From the NCBI GenBank assembly GCA_003165075.1, contig PLSM01000101.1, forward strand, positions 1 to 54,482: a stretch of DNA of 54,482 nt. Direction: 5' to 3'. The notes under the pieces were generated by a model. The model searched no databases and was not told the DNA's origin. It worked only from the letters and a program-made list of their open reading frames with translations. Source of the DNA: Acidobacteriaceae bacterium. GTDB taxonomy: Bacteria > Acidobacteriota > Terriglobia > Terriglobales > Acidobacteriaceae. Below are positions 35,003-45,220 of the stretch, in pieces (the first letter of the stretch is position 1; each line of letters starts with the position of its first letter). Both the position numbers and the translations under genes were made by a program.

Positions 35003-35509
35003 ATGCCTCCCATTTCGATTGAGCATCTGTATATTTCACCGGGACACAATTTCTTTGGTCATCATGGGCAGCCGGCGGGTGCCAATCCATTACGAGAAGT
35101 TACCGAGATTGAGTGTATTGCAGGCCGTGGGGTTCGCTGCGACCGGTTCTTTGACTACAAAGAAGGGTACAAAGGGCAGATCGCATTTTTTTCAAGTGAA
35201 GTCTTCGAAGACGTGTGTCACGCGCTCGGTATCCGTGACAAAACAGCCGGTCTTACGCGTCGTAACGTGATCACTCGTGGCGTTGATTTGAATGCCCTGA
35301 TTGGGAAGAACTTTTCCGTCCAAGGAATCGAGTTCGAGGGCGTCGAAGAGTGCAAGCCATGTTATTGGATGGACCTGGCAATTGGGCCAGGCGCAGAAGG
35401 GGCACTCCAAGGCCGCGGCGGGTTGCGCGCGCGTATTCTCACTTCTGGTTTCCTTCGCATCGATTCGGAAACCTCGCGGCCGATCGTGTCAAGCGCCACG
35501 AGTTTCTGA
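35003..35509 (+). CDS. MOSC-domain protein
   Basis: 168 residues from ATG 35003 (AGGA upstream; a GTG at 34988 overlapping the previous stop is the alternative). MOSC fold features: SIEHLYISPG at the start, GRGVRCDRFF, TRRNVITRGVDL and the conserved Cys in ECKPCYWMD. MOSC domains handle the molybdenum cofactor or N-hydroxylated substrates. As last gene of the nitrate reductase operon it could mature the cofactor of the reductase. The 290 bp after it hold no recognised gene. Confidence 0.85.
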   Translation: MPPISIEHLYISPGHNFFGHHGQPAGANPLREVTEIECIAGRGVRCDRFFDYKEGYKGQIAFFSSEVFEDVCHALGIRDKTAGLTRRNVITRGVDLNALIGKNFSVQGIEFEGVEECKPCYWMDLAIGPGAEGALQGRGGLRARILTSGFLRIDSETSRPIVSSATSF

Positions 35510-35799
35510 GGAAGAGTGGAGGACCGTGTTGCACCATCGAGCGCGCACCGAATCTCCGAAGGCGCGTTGAATTCCGCTACCCGTTGAGGATTGTGGCTGA
35601 TTGATCTCACTTCATCGCAACCGGGAAACGCGACGAAGGACAACAAGTCCGGACCACATAAGGGTGCAGTAATTGCAGGATGCAAAGGACCGGCCACAAG
35701 GCATCACCTCACACGATTTGCACTCTGGTGGCAAGTAAGAAGAAACTGTCCAGTGGCAATCAGAACCATGTGAGATCGGTTTGAGAGAGGCAGACAACT

Positions 35800-38079
35800 A
35801 TGATGACGCATTCCACTTGGCGTAACCGTGCCGCCAGCGCGATTCTGCTGGCCGCGGCGTTCGGGGTGGTCTCGCTTGCGGTGGCCCAGTTTCCAGGGAG
35901 GGAGCAGCCTGAACCCAAGCATTATGCCTGGTCGGACGCCAGCCTCTCGCCTGACACGCGCGCCGACTTGGTGATCAAGGAACTTACGCTCGAAGAGAAG
36001 ATCTCGCTGCTGCATGGGCAGGGATTCGGCGGTAACGGAGGCACGACGGAGTCCAACGGTGGAGCAGGATGGTCGAACGCCATTCCGCGGGTGGGGATTC
36101 CCGCCATCCAAATGGCGGATTCGGCCTACGGCGTTACGCGTGGGGCGGCCTCGGGGCGCTATTCCACCGCGCTGCCCAACAACCTGGCGGCGGCTTCGGC
36201 GTGGGATCCGCAAGCCGCATTTGAATACGGCGCCCTGATCGGCCGCGAACTGCGGGCCGAGGGCTACAGCATGTCGCTGGGCGGGGGCGTCAATCTGTCG
36301 CGTGAGCCGCGCAACGGCCGCACCTTCGAGTACCAGGGCGAAGATCCGCTACTGGCGGGCACGCTGGTGGGCAACTTCGTCAAGGGAGTGCAGTCCGAAC
36401 ACATTATCGGCGACCTGAAACACTATGCCATCAACGACCAGGAGAGCGGCCGGAACGCCGTGAACGCCAATATCGACAAGCGTTCCATGCGCGAGACCGA
36501 TTTGCGCGCCTTTGAAATTGCGCTCGGGATTTCAGATGTAGGCGCTTTCATGTGCTCCTATAACCGCGTGAACGGAGATTTTGCCTGCGAAAACAGCTAC
36601 CTGCTCACCGATGTGCTGAAGAAGGATTTTCATTTCCAGGGCTTCGTTCTCTCCGACTGGGGCGGCACGCACTCCACGGCCAAAGCCTCGCACGCCGGAC
36701 TGGACCAGGAGCAACCGGGCAAGTCATTCTTTGGCGACGCGCTGCAGAAGGCGGTCGAGAGGGGGGAAGTCTCCCAGGACGAGATCAACGATCATGTGCA
36801 TCGCATCCTGCGTACAATCTTTGCCACCGGCCTCTTCGATCATCCAGTGACGAAGCAGGTGCCGGACGTGGAGCGAGGTTACGCGCTGGCGCAAAGCCTC
36901 GCCGAGAAAAGTATTGTTCTGCTCAAGAACAGCCACAACGCTCTTCCCCTGGAGTCCGCAAAGCTGCGTTCCGTCGTATTGATCGGGGGCCATGCCGATG
37001 TGGGCGTGATTACAGGCGGCGGCTCGGCGCAGGTTGACGCTCCGGGAGGCTCCGCCGTACCTCCGCCACCCGCGGCGCCGGGAGCGAATCCCATGGCAAG
37101 CTTCATGAGGCGCCAAGTCTGGTTGCCCAGCTCGCCGCTGCGGGCTCTGACGGCCAAGCTCCCCTCGAGCAAAATTTCCTACGTCTCCGGCGATGACCTT
37201 GCCGCAGCCGCTTCTGCTGCCAAGGGAGCCGATGTGGCCATCGTCTTTGCATACCAGGGCGAGTCGGAAGGCACGGACCTCAAGACGCTCGATCTCGGCG
37301 AAGATCAAGATAAGCTCATCGAAACGGTCGCTTCTGCCAATTCCAGAACGATCGTGGTGCTTGAGACCGGCAGCCCCGCGACTATGCCCTGGATCGATCA
37401 CGTTGCCGCAGTCGTCGAGGCTTGGTATCCCGGTATCCGCGGCGCTGAAGCGCTGGCGAACATCCTGACCGGAGAGGTGAATCCAGCCGGCAAACTGGCG
37501 ATTACTTTCCCCAGGAGCGATGCCGACCTGCCTCATCCCACCCTTGTGACGCCGCCGCCGGCATCTCAACCCAGCCGTCCGGCGCCGGGTGCAGACATTT
37601 CCAGCTTTATGGCCACGATGGCCAAGGGCCTGCCACCGTTCCAGATTTATTACGACGAAAAGCTGAAGGTCGGCTACAAGTGGTACGACGCTGAGAAGAA
37701 GCCCGTGCTGTTTCCATTCGGCTTTGGCCTCTCCTACACTACCTATGCCTATTCCGGCCTCACCGTGAGGGGCGGGGAAACTGTGAACGTGTCCTTCACG
37801 GTACGCAACACCGGGAAACGTGCCGGAACCGAAATCGCCCAAGTCTATGCTTCGCTTCCCGAGGCGGCGGGTGAACCGCCCAAGCGGCTGATTGGCTGGG
37901 CCCGCGTCGAGTTGGTGCCCGGCGAATCCAAGCAGGTTTCGATTCCCGTGAGTGGCGACCGACTGACCATTTTCGATGAAGGTTCCGATGGCTGGAAGCT
38001 GGTTCCCGGCAACTACATCGTGATGGCTGGGGGGTCTTCACAGGACCTTCCCCTTCACCAGCAGATCATGCTGCCGTGA
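35800..38079 (+). CDS. Exported GH3 beta-glucosidase-type glycoside hydrolase
   Basis: 759 residues with a signal peptide (ILLAAAFGVVSLAVAQ). GH3 N-terminal TIM barrel with the substrate-binding KHY at 207-209 and the nucleophile Asp286 in GFVLSDWGG; the alpha/beta sandwich domain starts near SIVLLKN; a fibronectin III-like C-terminal domain follows (VSFTVRNTGKRAGTEIAQVY). Pro/Ala-rich insertions near residues 420 and 590 are unusual spacer-like segments. It should release terminal beta-linked sugars. First gene of an operon with two GH106-like genes (gaps of 105 and 61 bp). Confidence 0.93.
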   Translation: MMTHSTWRNRAASAILLAAAFGVVSLAVAQFPGREQPEPKHYAWSDASLSPDTRADLVIKELTLEEKISLLHGQGFGGNGGTTESNGGAGWSNAIPRVGIPAIQMADSAYGVTRGAASGRYSTALPNNLAAASAWDPQAAFEYGALIGRELRAEGYSMSLGGGVNLSREPRNGRTFEYQGEDPLLAGTLVGNFVKGVQSEHIIGDLKHYAINDQESGRNAVNANIDKRSMRETDLRAFEIALGISDVGAFMCSYNRVNGDFACENSYLLTDVLKKDFHFQGFVLSDWGGTHSTAKASHAGLDQEQPGKSFFGDALQKAVERGEVSQDEINDHVHRILRTIFATGLFDHPVTKQVPDVERGYALAQSLAEKSIVLLKNSHNALPLESAKLRSVVLIGGHADVGVITGGGSAQVDAPGGSAVPPPPAAPGANPMASFMRRQVWLPSSPLRALTAKLPSSKISYVSGDDLAAAASAAKGADVAIVFAYQGESEGTDLKTLDLGEDQDKLIETVASANSRTIVVLETGSPATMPWIDHVAAVVEAWYPGIRGAEALANILTGEVNPAGKLAITFPRSDADLPHPTLVTPPPASQPSRPAPGADISSFMATMAKGLPPFQIYYDEKLKVGYKWYDAEKKPVLFPFGFGLSYTTYAYSGLTVRGGETVNVSFTVRNTGKRAGTEIAQVYASLPEAAGEPPKRLIGWARVELVPGESKQVSIPVSGDRLTIFDEGSDGWKLVPGNYIVMAGGSSQDLPLHQQIMLP

Positions 38080-38184
38080 TCGGAATGGGTCGCATTTCTG
38101 CGCCGGCCGCAAGCATTCAGGTGCGAGGTACAACGGCGGAAACTGACTGGCAGAACACAAGAGCGGTTTGGAGATGAGACACAA

Positions 38185-41100
38185 ATGAAGAAGACTGCGG
38201 CGGTAAGTTGGATGGTTCGAGCGGCGGCCGGCATGCTGGTTCTCGCTATTGGTGCGGGTCTGGCGTACGCACAGAGTGCCGGAGATTCACTGAAGAGCGG
38301 CTTTGAGAACCCTCCCAACGGAGCACGACCGCGGGTGTGGTGGCATTGGATGAACGGCAATATCACCAAGGAAGGGATCCAGTTAGATCTAGAGTGGATG
38401 CACCGGGTAGGACTGGGCGGATTCCAGACCTTTGATGCGGCGCTCATGACGCCTCAGGTGGTGGACCATCGCCTGGTCTATATGACTCCGGAGTGGAAGG
38501 AAACGTTTCTCTACGCAACTAAACTTGCGGACCAACTCGGGCTGGAAGAAGCAATTGCAGGCTCTCCCGGATGGAGCGAGACAGGTGGGCCGTGGGTTCC
38601 GCCTGCACAGGCGATGAAGAAGCTTGTGTGGAGCGAGACGCAGGTTCATGGAGGAGCGCCGTTCCAAGGTACTTTGGCAAAGCCGCCCACGAAGACAGGC
38701 CCATTTCAGGATGCGACGCCGGCCGCCAGCTTTATGAACCCTGGTGCCAAACCGGCGCCTGATTACTACACCGACAGTGAGGTCATTGCCTATCGCGTAC
38801 CGGCGGGAGATGTGCCGGTGATGTCTCTTAATCCCAAGATTACGAGCAGCGGAGGGCAGGTTGACTCAAAGGTGCTGACCGATGGCGATCTGGTCAAGTA
38901 CACGCTGCTTCCTATTGCAGCGGTTGGCGAACAATCGTGGATTCAGTACGAGTTCGGCCAGCCACAAACAGTGCAGGCGATCACACTCGCGATGGGCGGG
39001 TCGCGAGGATTCTTCGATCGGGGCGCACCAATTCCAACTCCGATATTGGAGTCAAGCGATGACGGAACGCAGTTTCATCTGGTCGCGGAACTGACTTCAC
39101 TCAGGCATGGATTTGCTCCAGGTGGAGACGTGCCCGAGCGCACCATCGCATTTGCCCCGGTCACGGCGAAGTTCTTCCGCGTTTCCTGGACCACAGCAAA
39201 GCCACCTGCAAATTCCGCGATGCCTGGCGGCGATTTTCCGGGAGCTGCAAACCCGCCGAAGCCGGACACGGATTACAAGATTGCCGAACTGGCTCTGCAT
39301 CCGGGTACGCGTGTCAGCCGGTTTGAAGAAAAGGCAGGCTTCGCCACGGCGCCGGATCTGTCGGCCTCTGCCACGCCTGAGGGAACGGCGGGAAGCGCCA
39401 TCTCTAAAAATGACGTTGTGGACCTCACCTCCAAAATGCGACCGGATGGAACGCTGGACTGGACACCGCCCGCGGGAGAGTGGGTGGTGCTGCGGTTCGG
39501 ATACTCGCTGACCGGCGCGAAAAACTCGCCAGCCAGTGCAGAGGCAACCGGACTGGAAGTGGACAAGCTCAACCATAACTACGTCAAGAACTACATGGAT
39601 CACTACCTGGACATGTACAAGGACGCTGTGGGGGCGGAATTTATAGGCCGCCGAGGCATCCGGTACGTGATTACCGATAGCTGGGAAGCGGCCAACCAGA
39701 ACTGGACTGACGACATGGTCCATCAGTTCACGGTGCGGCGCGGCTACGATCCGCGGCCCTGGATGCCGGTTTTGGCCGGGCGAGTTGTAGAGAGCGCGGA
39801 GGCAAGCGACCGCTTCCTGTGGGACTTCCGCAAGACGATCGCCGACTTAATTGCCGATGAACATTATGGCCAGCTTGAGGCATCGCTGAAAGAACGGGGC
39901 ATGGGCCACTATGGCGAGTCCCATGAGGATCATCGCGCGTTCGTCGCAGATGGCATGGAGGTGAAGAAGCTCGATGATGTTCCCATGGGAGCGATGTGGA
40001 CGCAGACTCCCGGGGTGAATAAGGAGATGTACGACTACAACGCCGATGATCGCGAATCGGCCTCCGTGGCCCATATCTATGGCCAGAACATTGCCGCCGC
40101 GGAATCCATGACCGCCTCAAGGGCGCCGTGGGCATGGTCTCCAGCGACCCTCAAGCCCACTGCCGACAAGGAACTGGCTGAGGGCATCAATCGCTTCGTC
40201 ATTCACTGCTCCGTCCACCAGCCGCTTGTGGGCAAAGCGCCGGCACTGGGCCTTGGACCCTTTGGTCAGTGGTTCACACGCAACGAGACCTGGGCGGAGC
40301 AGGCAGGCGCTTGGGTCAATTACCTCGCGCGCAGCTCTTACATGCTCCAACAGGGTCATTTCGCTGCGGATTTTATCTACTTTTATGGTGAGGACGACAA
40401 CATCACGTCGATCTTTGCAGACAAGAGCCCCGATGTACCGGCTGGCTATGGCTTCGACTACATCAATGCCGACGGCCTGATTCACGTTCTGGCGGTGAAG
40501 AACGGCAACGTGGTAACGAAGAGCGGAATGAGCTATCGCGTGCTGGGTCTCGATCCGGCCAGCGTGCATATGTCGTTGCCCGTACTGCGCGCCCTGCATA
40601 AGCTGGTCGAGGATGGCGCGACTGTTGCCGGTCCAAAGCCGTCGAATGATCCCAGCCTCGCGGACGATACGGCCGAATTCCAGATGCTCTCAAAGCAACT
40701 CTTCGGCGACGGTTCCGGCGATCACACAGTAGGCAAGGGCAAGGTCTTCGCAGGGCAGACTGTTGCCGAGGCGATGGCAAAGATCAAGCTGTCGCCGGAT
40801 TTCGACTACACTAAACCAGAAGCCGACACCGACCTGCTCTTCGTTCATCGCGAGATGCCCAATGCCGACATCTATTTCGTCGACAACCGAAGCGACCGCA
40901 GCGAAAGCCTCAACGCAATGTTCCGTGTCACCGGCAAGCAGCCCGAATTGTGGCATGCTGAAACCGGTTTGAGCGAGCCGGTCAGCTACACGATAGCCGA
41001 TGGCAACACCACTTTGCCTTTGAAACTCGAACCCTGGGGCACGGTCTTCGTCGTTTTCCGTAAGCCCACCAAGACGATGTCAGCCATCCTTCCTGCGCCT

Positions 41101-41598
41101 ACAGAGACCGCCCTGACCACGGTCGAGGGACCTTGGCCGGTTAGCTTCCAGGCCGGCCGGGGTGCGCCTGCTACCGCGACCCTCGACAATCTCACGTCGT
41201 GGAGCGAGAACTCCGACCCGGGGATTCGGTATTTCAGCGGCATCGGCACTTACACAAAGACGATCGATGCCCAGGCGAGCTGGTTCAGTCAAGGGGCAAA
41301 GCTCTGGATCGATCTGGGCGATGTGAAGAACCTGGCCGAAGTTGCGGTCAACGGAAAGCCAGTTGGCATTGTCTGGCACGCGCCCTACCGTGTGGACGTC
41401 ACGAGTGCTCTGAGACCCGGCGCGAACGAGATTTCAATCAAAGTGGCTAACGCCTGGGTCAATCGCCTGATCGGCGACCAGCAACCAAACGCGGAGAAAA
41501 TCACATTCACGGTCATTCACCCCTACAAAGCGGATTCGCCACTGTTGACCTCCGGTTTGCTCGGTCCCGTGGTAGTGATTAAGACAACGAACAAGTAG
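38185..41598 (+). CDS. Exported GH106-like alpha-L-rhamnosidase, copy 1
   Basis: 1137 residues with signal peptide (GMLVLAIGAGLAYAQS). N-terminal family motif RPRVWWHWMNGNITKEGI, catalytic-domain blocks such as GSPGWSE, GHYGESHED and AAESMTA, and a C-terminal galactose-binding-like domain (WIDLGDVKNLAEVAVNGKPV). GH106 enzymes hydrolyse alpha-L-rhamnosides, for example in rhamnogalacturonan. It is closest to the copy at 45221-48607; together they look like a recent gene duplication. Confidence 0.87.
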   Translation: MKKTAAVSWMVRAAAGMLVLAIGAGLAYAQSAGDSLKSGFENPPNGARPRVWWHWMNGNITKEGIQLDLEWMHRVGLGGFQTFDAALMTPQVVDHRLVYMTPEWKETFLYATKLADQLGLEEAIAGSPGWSETGGPWVPPAQAMKKLVWSETQVHGGAPFQGTLAKPPTKTGPFQDATPAASFMNPGAKPAPDYYTDSEVIAYRVPAGDVPVMSLNPKITSSGGQVDSKVLTDGDLVKYTLLPIAAVGEQSWIQYEFGQPQTVQAITLAMGGSRGFFDRGAPIPTPILESSDDGTQFHLVAELTSLRHGFAPGGDVPERTIAFAPVTAKFFRVSWTTAKPPANSAMPGGDFPGAANPPKPDTDYKIAELALHPGTRVSRFEEKAGFATAPDLSASATPEGTAGSAISKNDVVDLTSKMRPDGTLDWTPPAGEWVVLRFGYSLTGAKNSPASAEATGLEVDKLNHNYVKNYMDHYLDMYKDAVGAEFIGRRGIRYVITDSWEAANQNWTDDMVHQFTVRRGYDPRPWMPVLAGRVVESAEASDRFLWDFRKTIADLIADEHYGQLEASLKERGMGHYGESHEDHRAFVADGMEVKKLDDVPMGAMWTQTPGVNKEMYDYNADDRESASVAHIYGQNIAAAESMTASRAPWAWSPATLKPTADKELAEGINRFVIHCSVHQPLVGKAPALGLGPFGQWFTRNETWAEQAGAWVNYLARSSYMLQQGHFAADFIYFYGEDDNITSIFADKSPDVPAGYGFDYINADGLIHVLAVKNGNVVTKSGMSYRVLGLDPASVHMSLPVLRALHKLVEDGATVAGPKPSNDPSLADDTAEFQMLSKQLFGDGSGDHTVGKGKVFAGQTVAEAMAKIKLSPDFDYTKPEADTDLLFVHREMPNADIYFVDNRSDRSESLNAMFRVTGKQPELWHAETGLSEPVSYTIADGNTTLPLKLEPWGTVFVVFRKPTKTMSAILPAPTETALTTVEGPWPVSFQAGRGAPATATLDNLTSWSENSDPGIRYFSGIGTYTKTIDAQASWFSQGAKLWIDLGDVKNLAEVAVNGKPVGIVWHAPYRVDVTSALRPGANEISIKVANAWVNRLIGDQQPNAEKITFTVIHPYKADSPLLTSGLLGPVVVIKTTNK

Positions 41599-41659
41599 AC
41601 CACGGGAGCATTCGCGGCGAACTGGGCGCCGAACTTTGCAAGGGAAGGAAAGTCATCCG

Positions 41660-44600
41660 ATGGCAAAGGCTTTGAAAATTGATCGTCGAACTTTTTTGGA
41701 GGGTGCGGCTGCAGTGTCCGCCGGTTTTTGGATCGGGCTTGGTTCTCCGCAACAGGCCGTCGCGGCCACTACGGAAGAATTGGCGGATGGCTTTGCGCAT
41801 CCGCCAGCGTCTACCCGGCCTTGGGTCTACTGGTTTTGGATCAACGGCAATCTCACCAGGGAAGGCATTACCGCAGATCTGGAAGCAATGGAACGGGTGG
41901 GGATCGGCGGAGTCCTGATCATGGAAGTTGACGGTTCGCCGCAGGGCAAAGTGGCGTTCGGCACCGAGCCGTGGAAAGAGATGTTTCGATTCGCGTGCCA
42001 GGAGGCGAACCGTCTCGGACTCGAAATCAACATGAACAACGACGCCGGTTGGGCGGGCAGCGGTGGGCCCTGGAATACGCCCGAGCTGTCGATGCAACGA
42101 GTGTTGTGGTCAGAGGTTGCGGTTGCGGGTGGAAGCAAGTTCGACGGTGAGCTCCCCCAGCCCAAACCACAGGAGAGTCGCCGCCGCGGACCCGGTGGGC
42201 CGCCCGGAGAGCCTGCATTGGGCGCTGACTATTATCGCGATATTGCAGTGCTTGCATTTCCCACACCAGGGGACCTGTCCTATCGGCTCAAGAATATTGG
42301 ATTCAAAGCCGATTTCGAAGCCCTGTCGACTCCGCCCGGGATGGGAATGGGGATTCCTCTGCTGCCAATCCGCTTTAATCCCGCTCCCCTGAATTCCACC
42401 GTCGATCAAGCCCGGATTCTCGATATCACGGAGCATTACCAGAACGGTCGCTTGACCTGGGATACGCCGGCGGGAAGCTGGACGGTGCTTCGGTTCGGCC
42501 ACGGCTCGACGGGCGCGTCCAACCACCCGTGTCCGCCGGCCGGACAGGGCCTGGAATGCGACAAACTGAGCAAGGCGGCGGTCGATCAGCATTTCCAGCA
42601 CTTCATCGGGGAGCTACTGAAACTGGTTGGCCCGCTTGGCGGCAAGACGTTGGTCTCCACGCACGTCGACAGTTGGGAAGTGGGTTCGCAGAACTGGTCA
42701 CCCCTGTTTCGAGAGGAGTTCAAGAAAAGACGCGGCTACGACGTTCTGCCTTTTCTGCCAGTCATGACCGGGAGAGTGGTCGGCGATGCGGAAGTTTCGG
42801 AACGCTTTCTGTGGGACCTGCGCAAGACTGTTTCCGACTTGATCGCGGAGAACTATTTTGGGCGCCTTCGCGAATTGGCGAATGCAGCCGGCCTGCGCTT
42901 CTCCGCGGAGACCTATGACGGGGATCCGATGGACGAGATGACGTCCGCGGGTTATCTCGACGAGCCGCAGACAGAGTTCTGGTACCGGCGCGAGAGCCAG
43001 CCCCTGAATGAAGCGGGTGACTTCGGGAACGTGAATCGTTCTTACTCCTGGGCGGCGGTGATGGCCTCAGCCGCACATATCAATGGCAAGAGAATATTGG
43101 CCAGCGAAGCATTTACGGCGATGCCGGGGGAGAATTGGCTTGGCCACCCAGCCACCTTAAAGCCGCTCGGCGATTGGGCGTTCTGTAGCGGAATCAACCG
43201 TTTCATCTTCCACCGCTACGCCATGCAGCCGTTTCTGAACCGTAAACCCGGCATGACGATGGCCTTCTGGGGCCAGCACTACGAGCGGACGCAGACGTGG
43301 TGGGAAGAATCCAGGGCATGGCACGAATACATCATGCGCTGCCAATACCTTTTGCGTCAGGGACTTTTTGTCGCCGACCTTCTCTATCTGCAGACTGAAG
43401 CGGCGCCGAATCGATTTATGCCGCCCGGCGTGGATATGAAGAACACAGTCCCGCCCGACCCTCCGGGATACAACTTTGACGGCTGCACTGCTGACACGGT
43501 CTACAAGCGCATCTCGATCAAAGATGGCCGGATCGTACTTCCGGACGGCATGAGCTACCGCCTGCTGGTATTGCCGAAGGAAGGCGAACAGGTGCAGGCA
43601 GGGTTGATGACACCGGAGCTCCTGAAACGGATCGAGCAGTTGGTCAGCGAAGGAATGACGGTGGTTGGGCCGCGGCCCGTGAAATCGCCGAGCCTGACCA
43701 ACTATCCCGCTTGCGATAAGGATCTGTCTGCGATTGCCGACAGGCTTTGGGGCAGCGCATCTGCACCAGCGGGCGACCGCAAAGTTGGGCAGGGACGTGT
43801 GGTCTGGGGCCGGACGCCACAGGAAGTTCTAGCTGCATGGAATATTCCCGTAGATTTCACAAGCGGAGACCCTGCGCCCTATCGATATATCCACCGAAGC
43901 GCCGAAGATGGAACCGACATTTACTTTGTCGCCAACAAGAACAACCAGGCCATGGAGGTGCTGTGCTCGTTCAGAGTGAGCGGGCGGCGTCCGGAATTCT
44001 GGTGGCCGGAGAGTGGTCGCATCGAGAAGCCTGCGGTCTATGAGGAAGGCGATGGAGTGACCCGCGTCCCGGTCGCGCTCAACCAGTTCGGCTCGGTGTT
44101 CGTCATTTTCCCAGCCCACAGCAAACCGGAAGTGGACCGGGTTACCGCAATTACGCGCAACGGCAACGCGCTCACTGCTGGCTCAGGAAACACTATCCAG
44201 GTCTGCCGGGGACAGGGCAGTTCGTTCGAGAGCTTGGTCTGGCAACCGGGGCAGTACAGCCTGCGGCTTGCCACTGGCACAGAGCGCGCGGTGAATGTTG
44301 CCCACTTGCCTGATCCGCTCAAGATCAACGGCCCGTGGAGCGTGGAGTTCACTCCTGATTGGGGCGCGCCGGCGAGAGTGCAACTGCCGGAATTAATTTC
44401 TTGGAGCGAGCATTCCGATCCTGGCGTTCGGTATTTCTCAGGGAAGGCGACCTACCTAAAACAAATCCATATCCCGGCGCCGCTCGTGGGCAGAGATCGG
44501 GCCCTCTTCCTGGATCTTGGAGATGTGGGGGTCATCGCCAGGGTGAAGCTGAACGGAAGGGACCTCGGCATTCTGTGGAGAGCTCCGTTCCAAATCGATG

Positions 44601-44941
44601 TCAGCGGCGCGGCTCGCACGGGCGCCAATTCGCTGGAAGTGACGGTGGTGAACCTGTGGCCAAACCGGATCATCGGAGACGAAAATCTTCCCGACGACTG
44701 CGAGTGGAATGCTCCCTTAAGAATGGGACCGCCGCCGGCGCAAGGCACAGCGCAAGCTCAGCCGCACCGACCTTTGCTCCAGACGCTCAAGGCATTTCCT
44801 CAGTGGTTGCTTGACGGCAAGCCGAGTCCGACCGGGCGATTTACGTTCAGCATCATCAAGGTCTGGAGCAAGGATGCGCCGTTGCTCCGATCCGGGCTGA
44901 TGGGTCCTGTTACGCTGGTTCCGGCCGCGCGAGTTACATAG
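41660..44941 (+). CDS. Tat-exported GH106-like glycoside hydrolase, copy 2
   Basis: 1093 residues from ATG 41660 with AAGGAAAG upstream. Unlike the neighbouring copies it has a twin-arginine signal (DRRTFLEGAAA). Family motifs: STRPWVYWFWINGNLTREGI, DAGWAGSGGPW, FSAETYDG and ASEAFTA; the C-terminal beta domain has LFLDLGDVGVIARVKLNGRDL. Proline/arginine-rich insertion near residue 175 (ESRRRGPGGPPGEP). It forms the third gene of the GH3 operon. Substrate probably a rhamnoside; the enzymatic specificity is not visible. Confidence 0.85.
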   Translation: MAKALKIDRRTFLEGAAAVSAGFWIGLGSPQQAVAATTEELADGFAHPPASTRPWVYWFWINGNLTREGITADLEAMERVGIGGVLIMEVDGSPQGKVAFGTEPWKEMFRFACQEANRLGLEINMNNDAGWAGSGGPWNTPELSMQRVLWSEVAVAGGSKFDGELPQPKPQESRRRGPGGPPGEPALGADYYRDIAVLAFPTPGDLSYRLKNIGFKADFEALSTPPGMGMGIPLLPIRFNPAPLNSTVDQARILDITEHYQNGRLTWDTPAGSWTVLRFGHGSTGASNHPCPPAGQGLECDKLSKAAVDQHFQHFIGELLKLVGPLGGKTLVSTHVDSWEVGSQNWSPLFREEFKKRRGYDVLPFLPVMTGRVVGDAEVSERFLWDLRKTVSDLIAENYFGRLRELANAAGLRFSAETYDGDPMDEMTSAGYLDEPQTEFWYRRESQPLNEAGDFGNVNRSYSWAAVMASAAHINGKRILASEAFTAMPGENWLGHPATLKPLGDWAFCSGINRFIFHRYAMQPFLNRKPGMTMAFWGQHYERTQTWWEESRAWHEYIMRCQYLLRQGLFVADLLYLQTEAAPNRFMPPGVDMKNTVPPDPPGYNFDGCTADTVYKRISIKDGRIVLPDGMSYRLLVLPKEGEQVQAGLMTPELLKRIEQLVSEGMTVVGPRPVKSPSLTNYPACDKDLSAIADRLWGSASAPAGDRKVGQGRVVWGRTPQEVLAAWNIPVDFTSGDPAPYRYIHRSAEDGTDIYFVANKNNQAMEVLCSFRVSGRRPEFWWPESGRIEKPAVYEEGDGVTRVPVALNQFGSVFVIFPAHSKPEVDRVTAITRNGNALTAGSGNTIQVCRGQGSSFESLVWQPGQYSLRLATGTERAVNVAHLPDPLKINGPWSVEFTPDWGAPARVQLPELISWSEHSDPGVRYFSGKATYLKQIHIPAPLVGRDRALFLDLGDVGVIARVKLNGRDLGILWRAPFQIDVSGAARTGANSLEVTVVNLWPNRIIGDENLPDDCEWNAPLRMGPPPAQGTAQAQPHRPLLQTLKAFPQWLLDGKPSPTGRFTFSIIKVWSKDAPLLRSGLMGPVTLVPAARVT

Positions 44942-45040
44942 CAATTCATTGCGCCGGGACGCGATAACTTCAGGTGCGCTCCTTGTGCACGTGAGACGCA
45001 AGGGCCTTCATCCTGATCGCACCACTCTGCCTTGCACCCA

Positions 45041-45085
45041 GCACAAAGGGCCCGTACTCGCCTGTCGAGTACGGGCCCTTTGTGC
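45041..45085. terminator. 20-bp perfect hairpin between convergent hydrolase genes
   Basis: The arms 45041-45060 and 45066-45085 are perfectly complementary (GCACAAAGGGCCCGTACTCG and its reverse complement, loop CCTGT). It lies between the ends of the genes at 44941 and 45221. The arms have AAA/TTT near their bases, giving short U-runs on both strands, so it is a probable bidirectional terminator. Confidence 0.75.
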
Positions 45086-45220
45086 AGTTGCTGATACACC
45101 GAACTGGCGATGCATTGAAGGGATTCCGAGTTATTGCATTCTTCGCTGACTCAATGATCAGAGACCGCGAAGATAATGGCTCGGAATCCCCTTCGAGTAT
45201 TTACCAATTCACCGCATTCC

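Noticed and set aside
36724..37842. Minus-strand open frame of 372 codons
   Set aside because: Shadow of the GH3 gene, whose catalytic motifs are intact on the plus strand.
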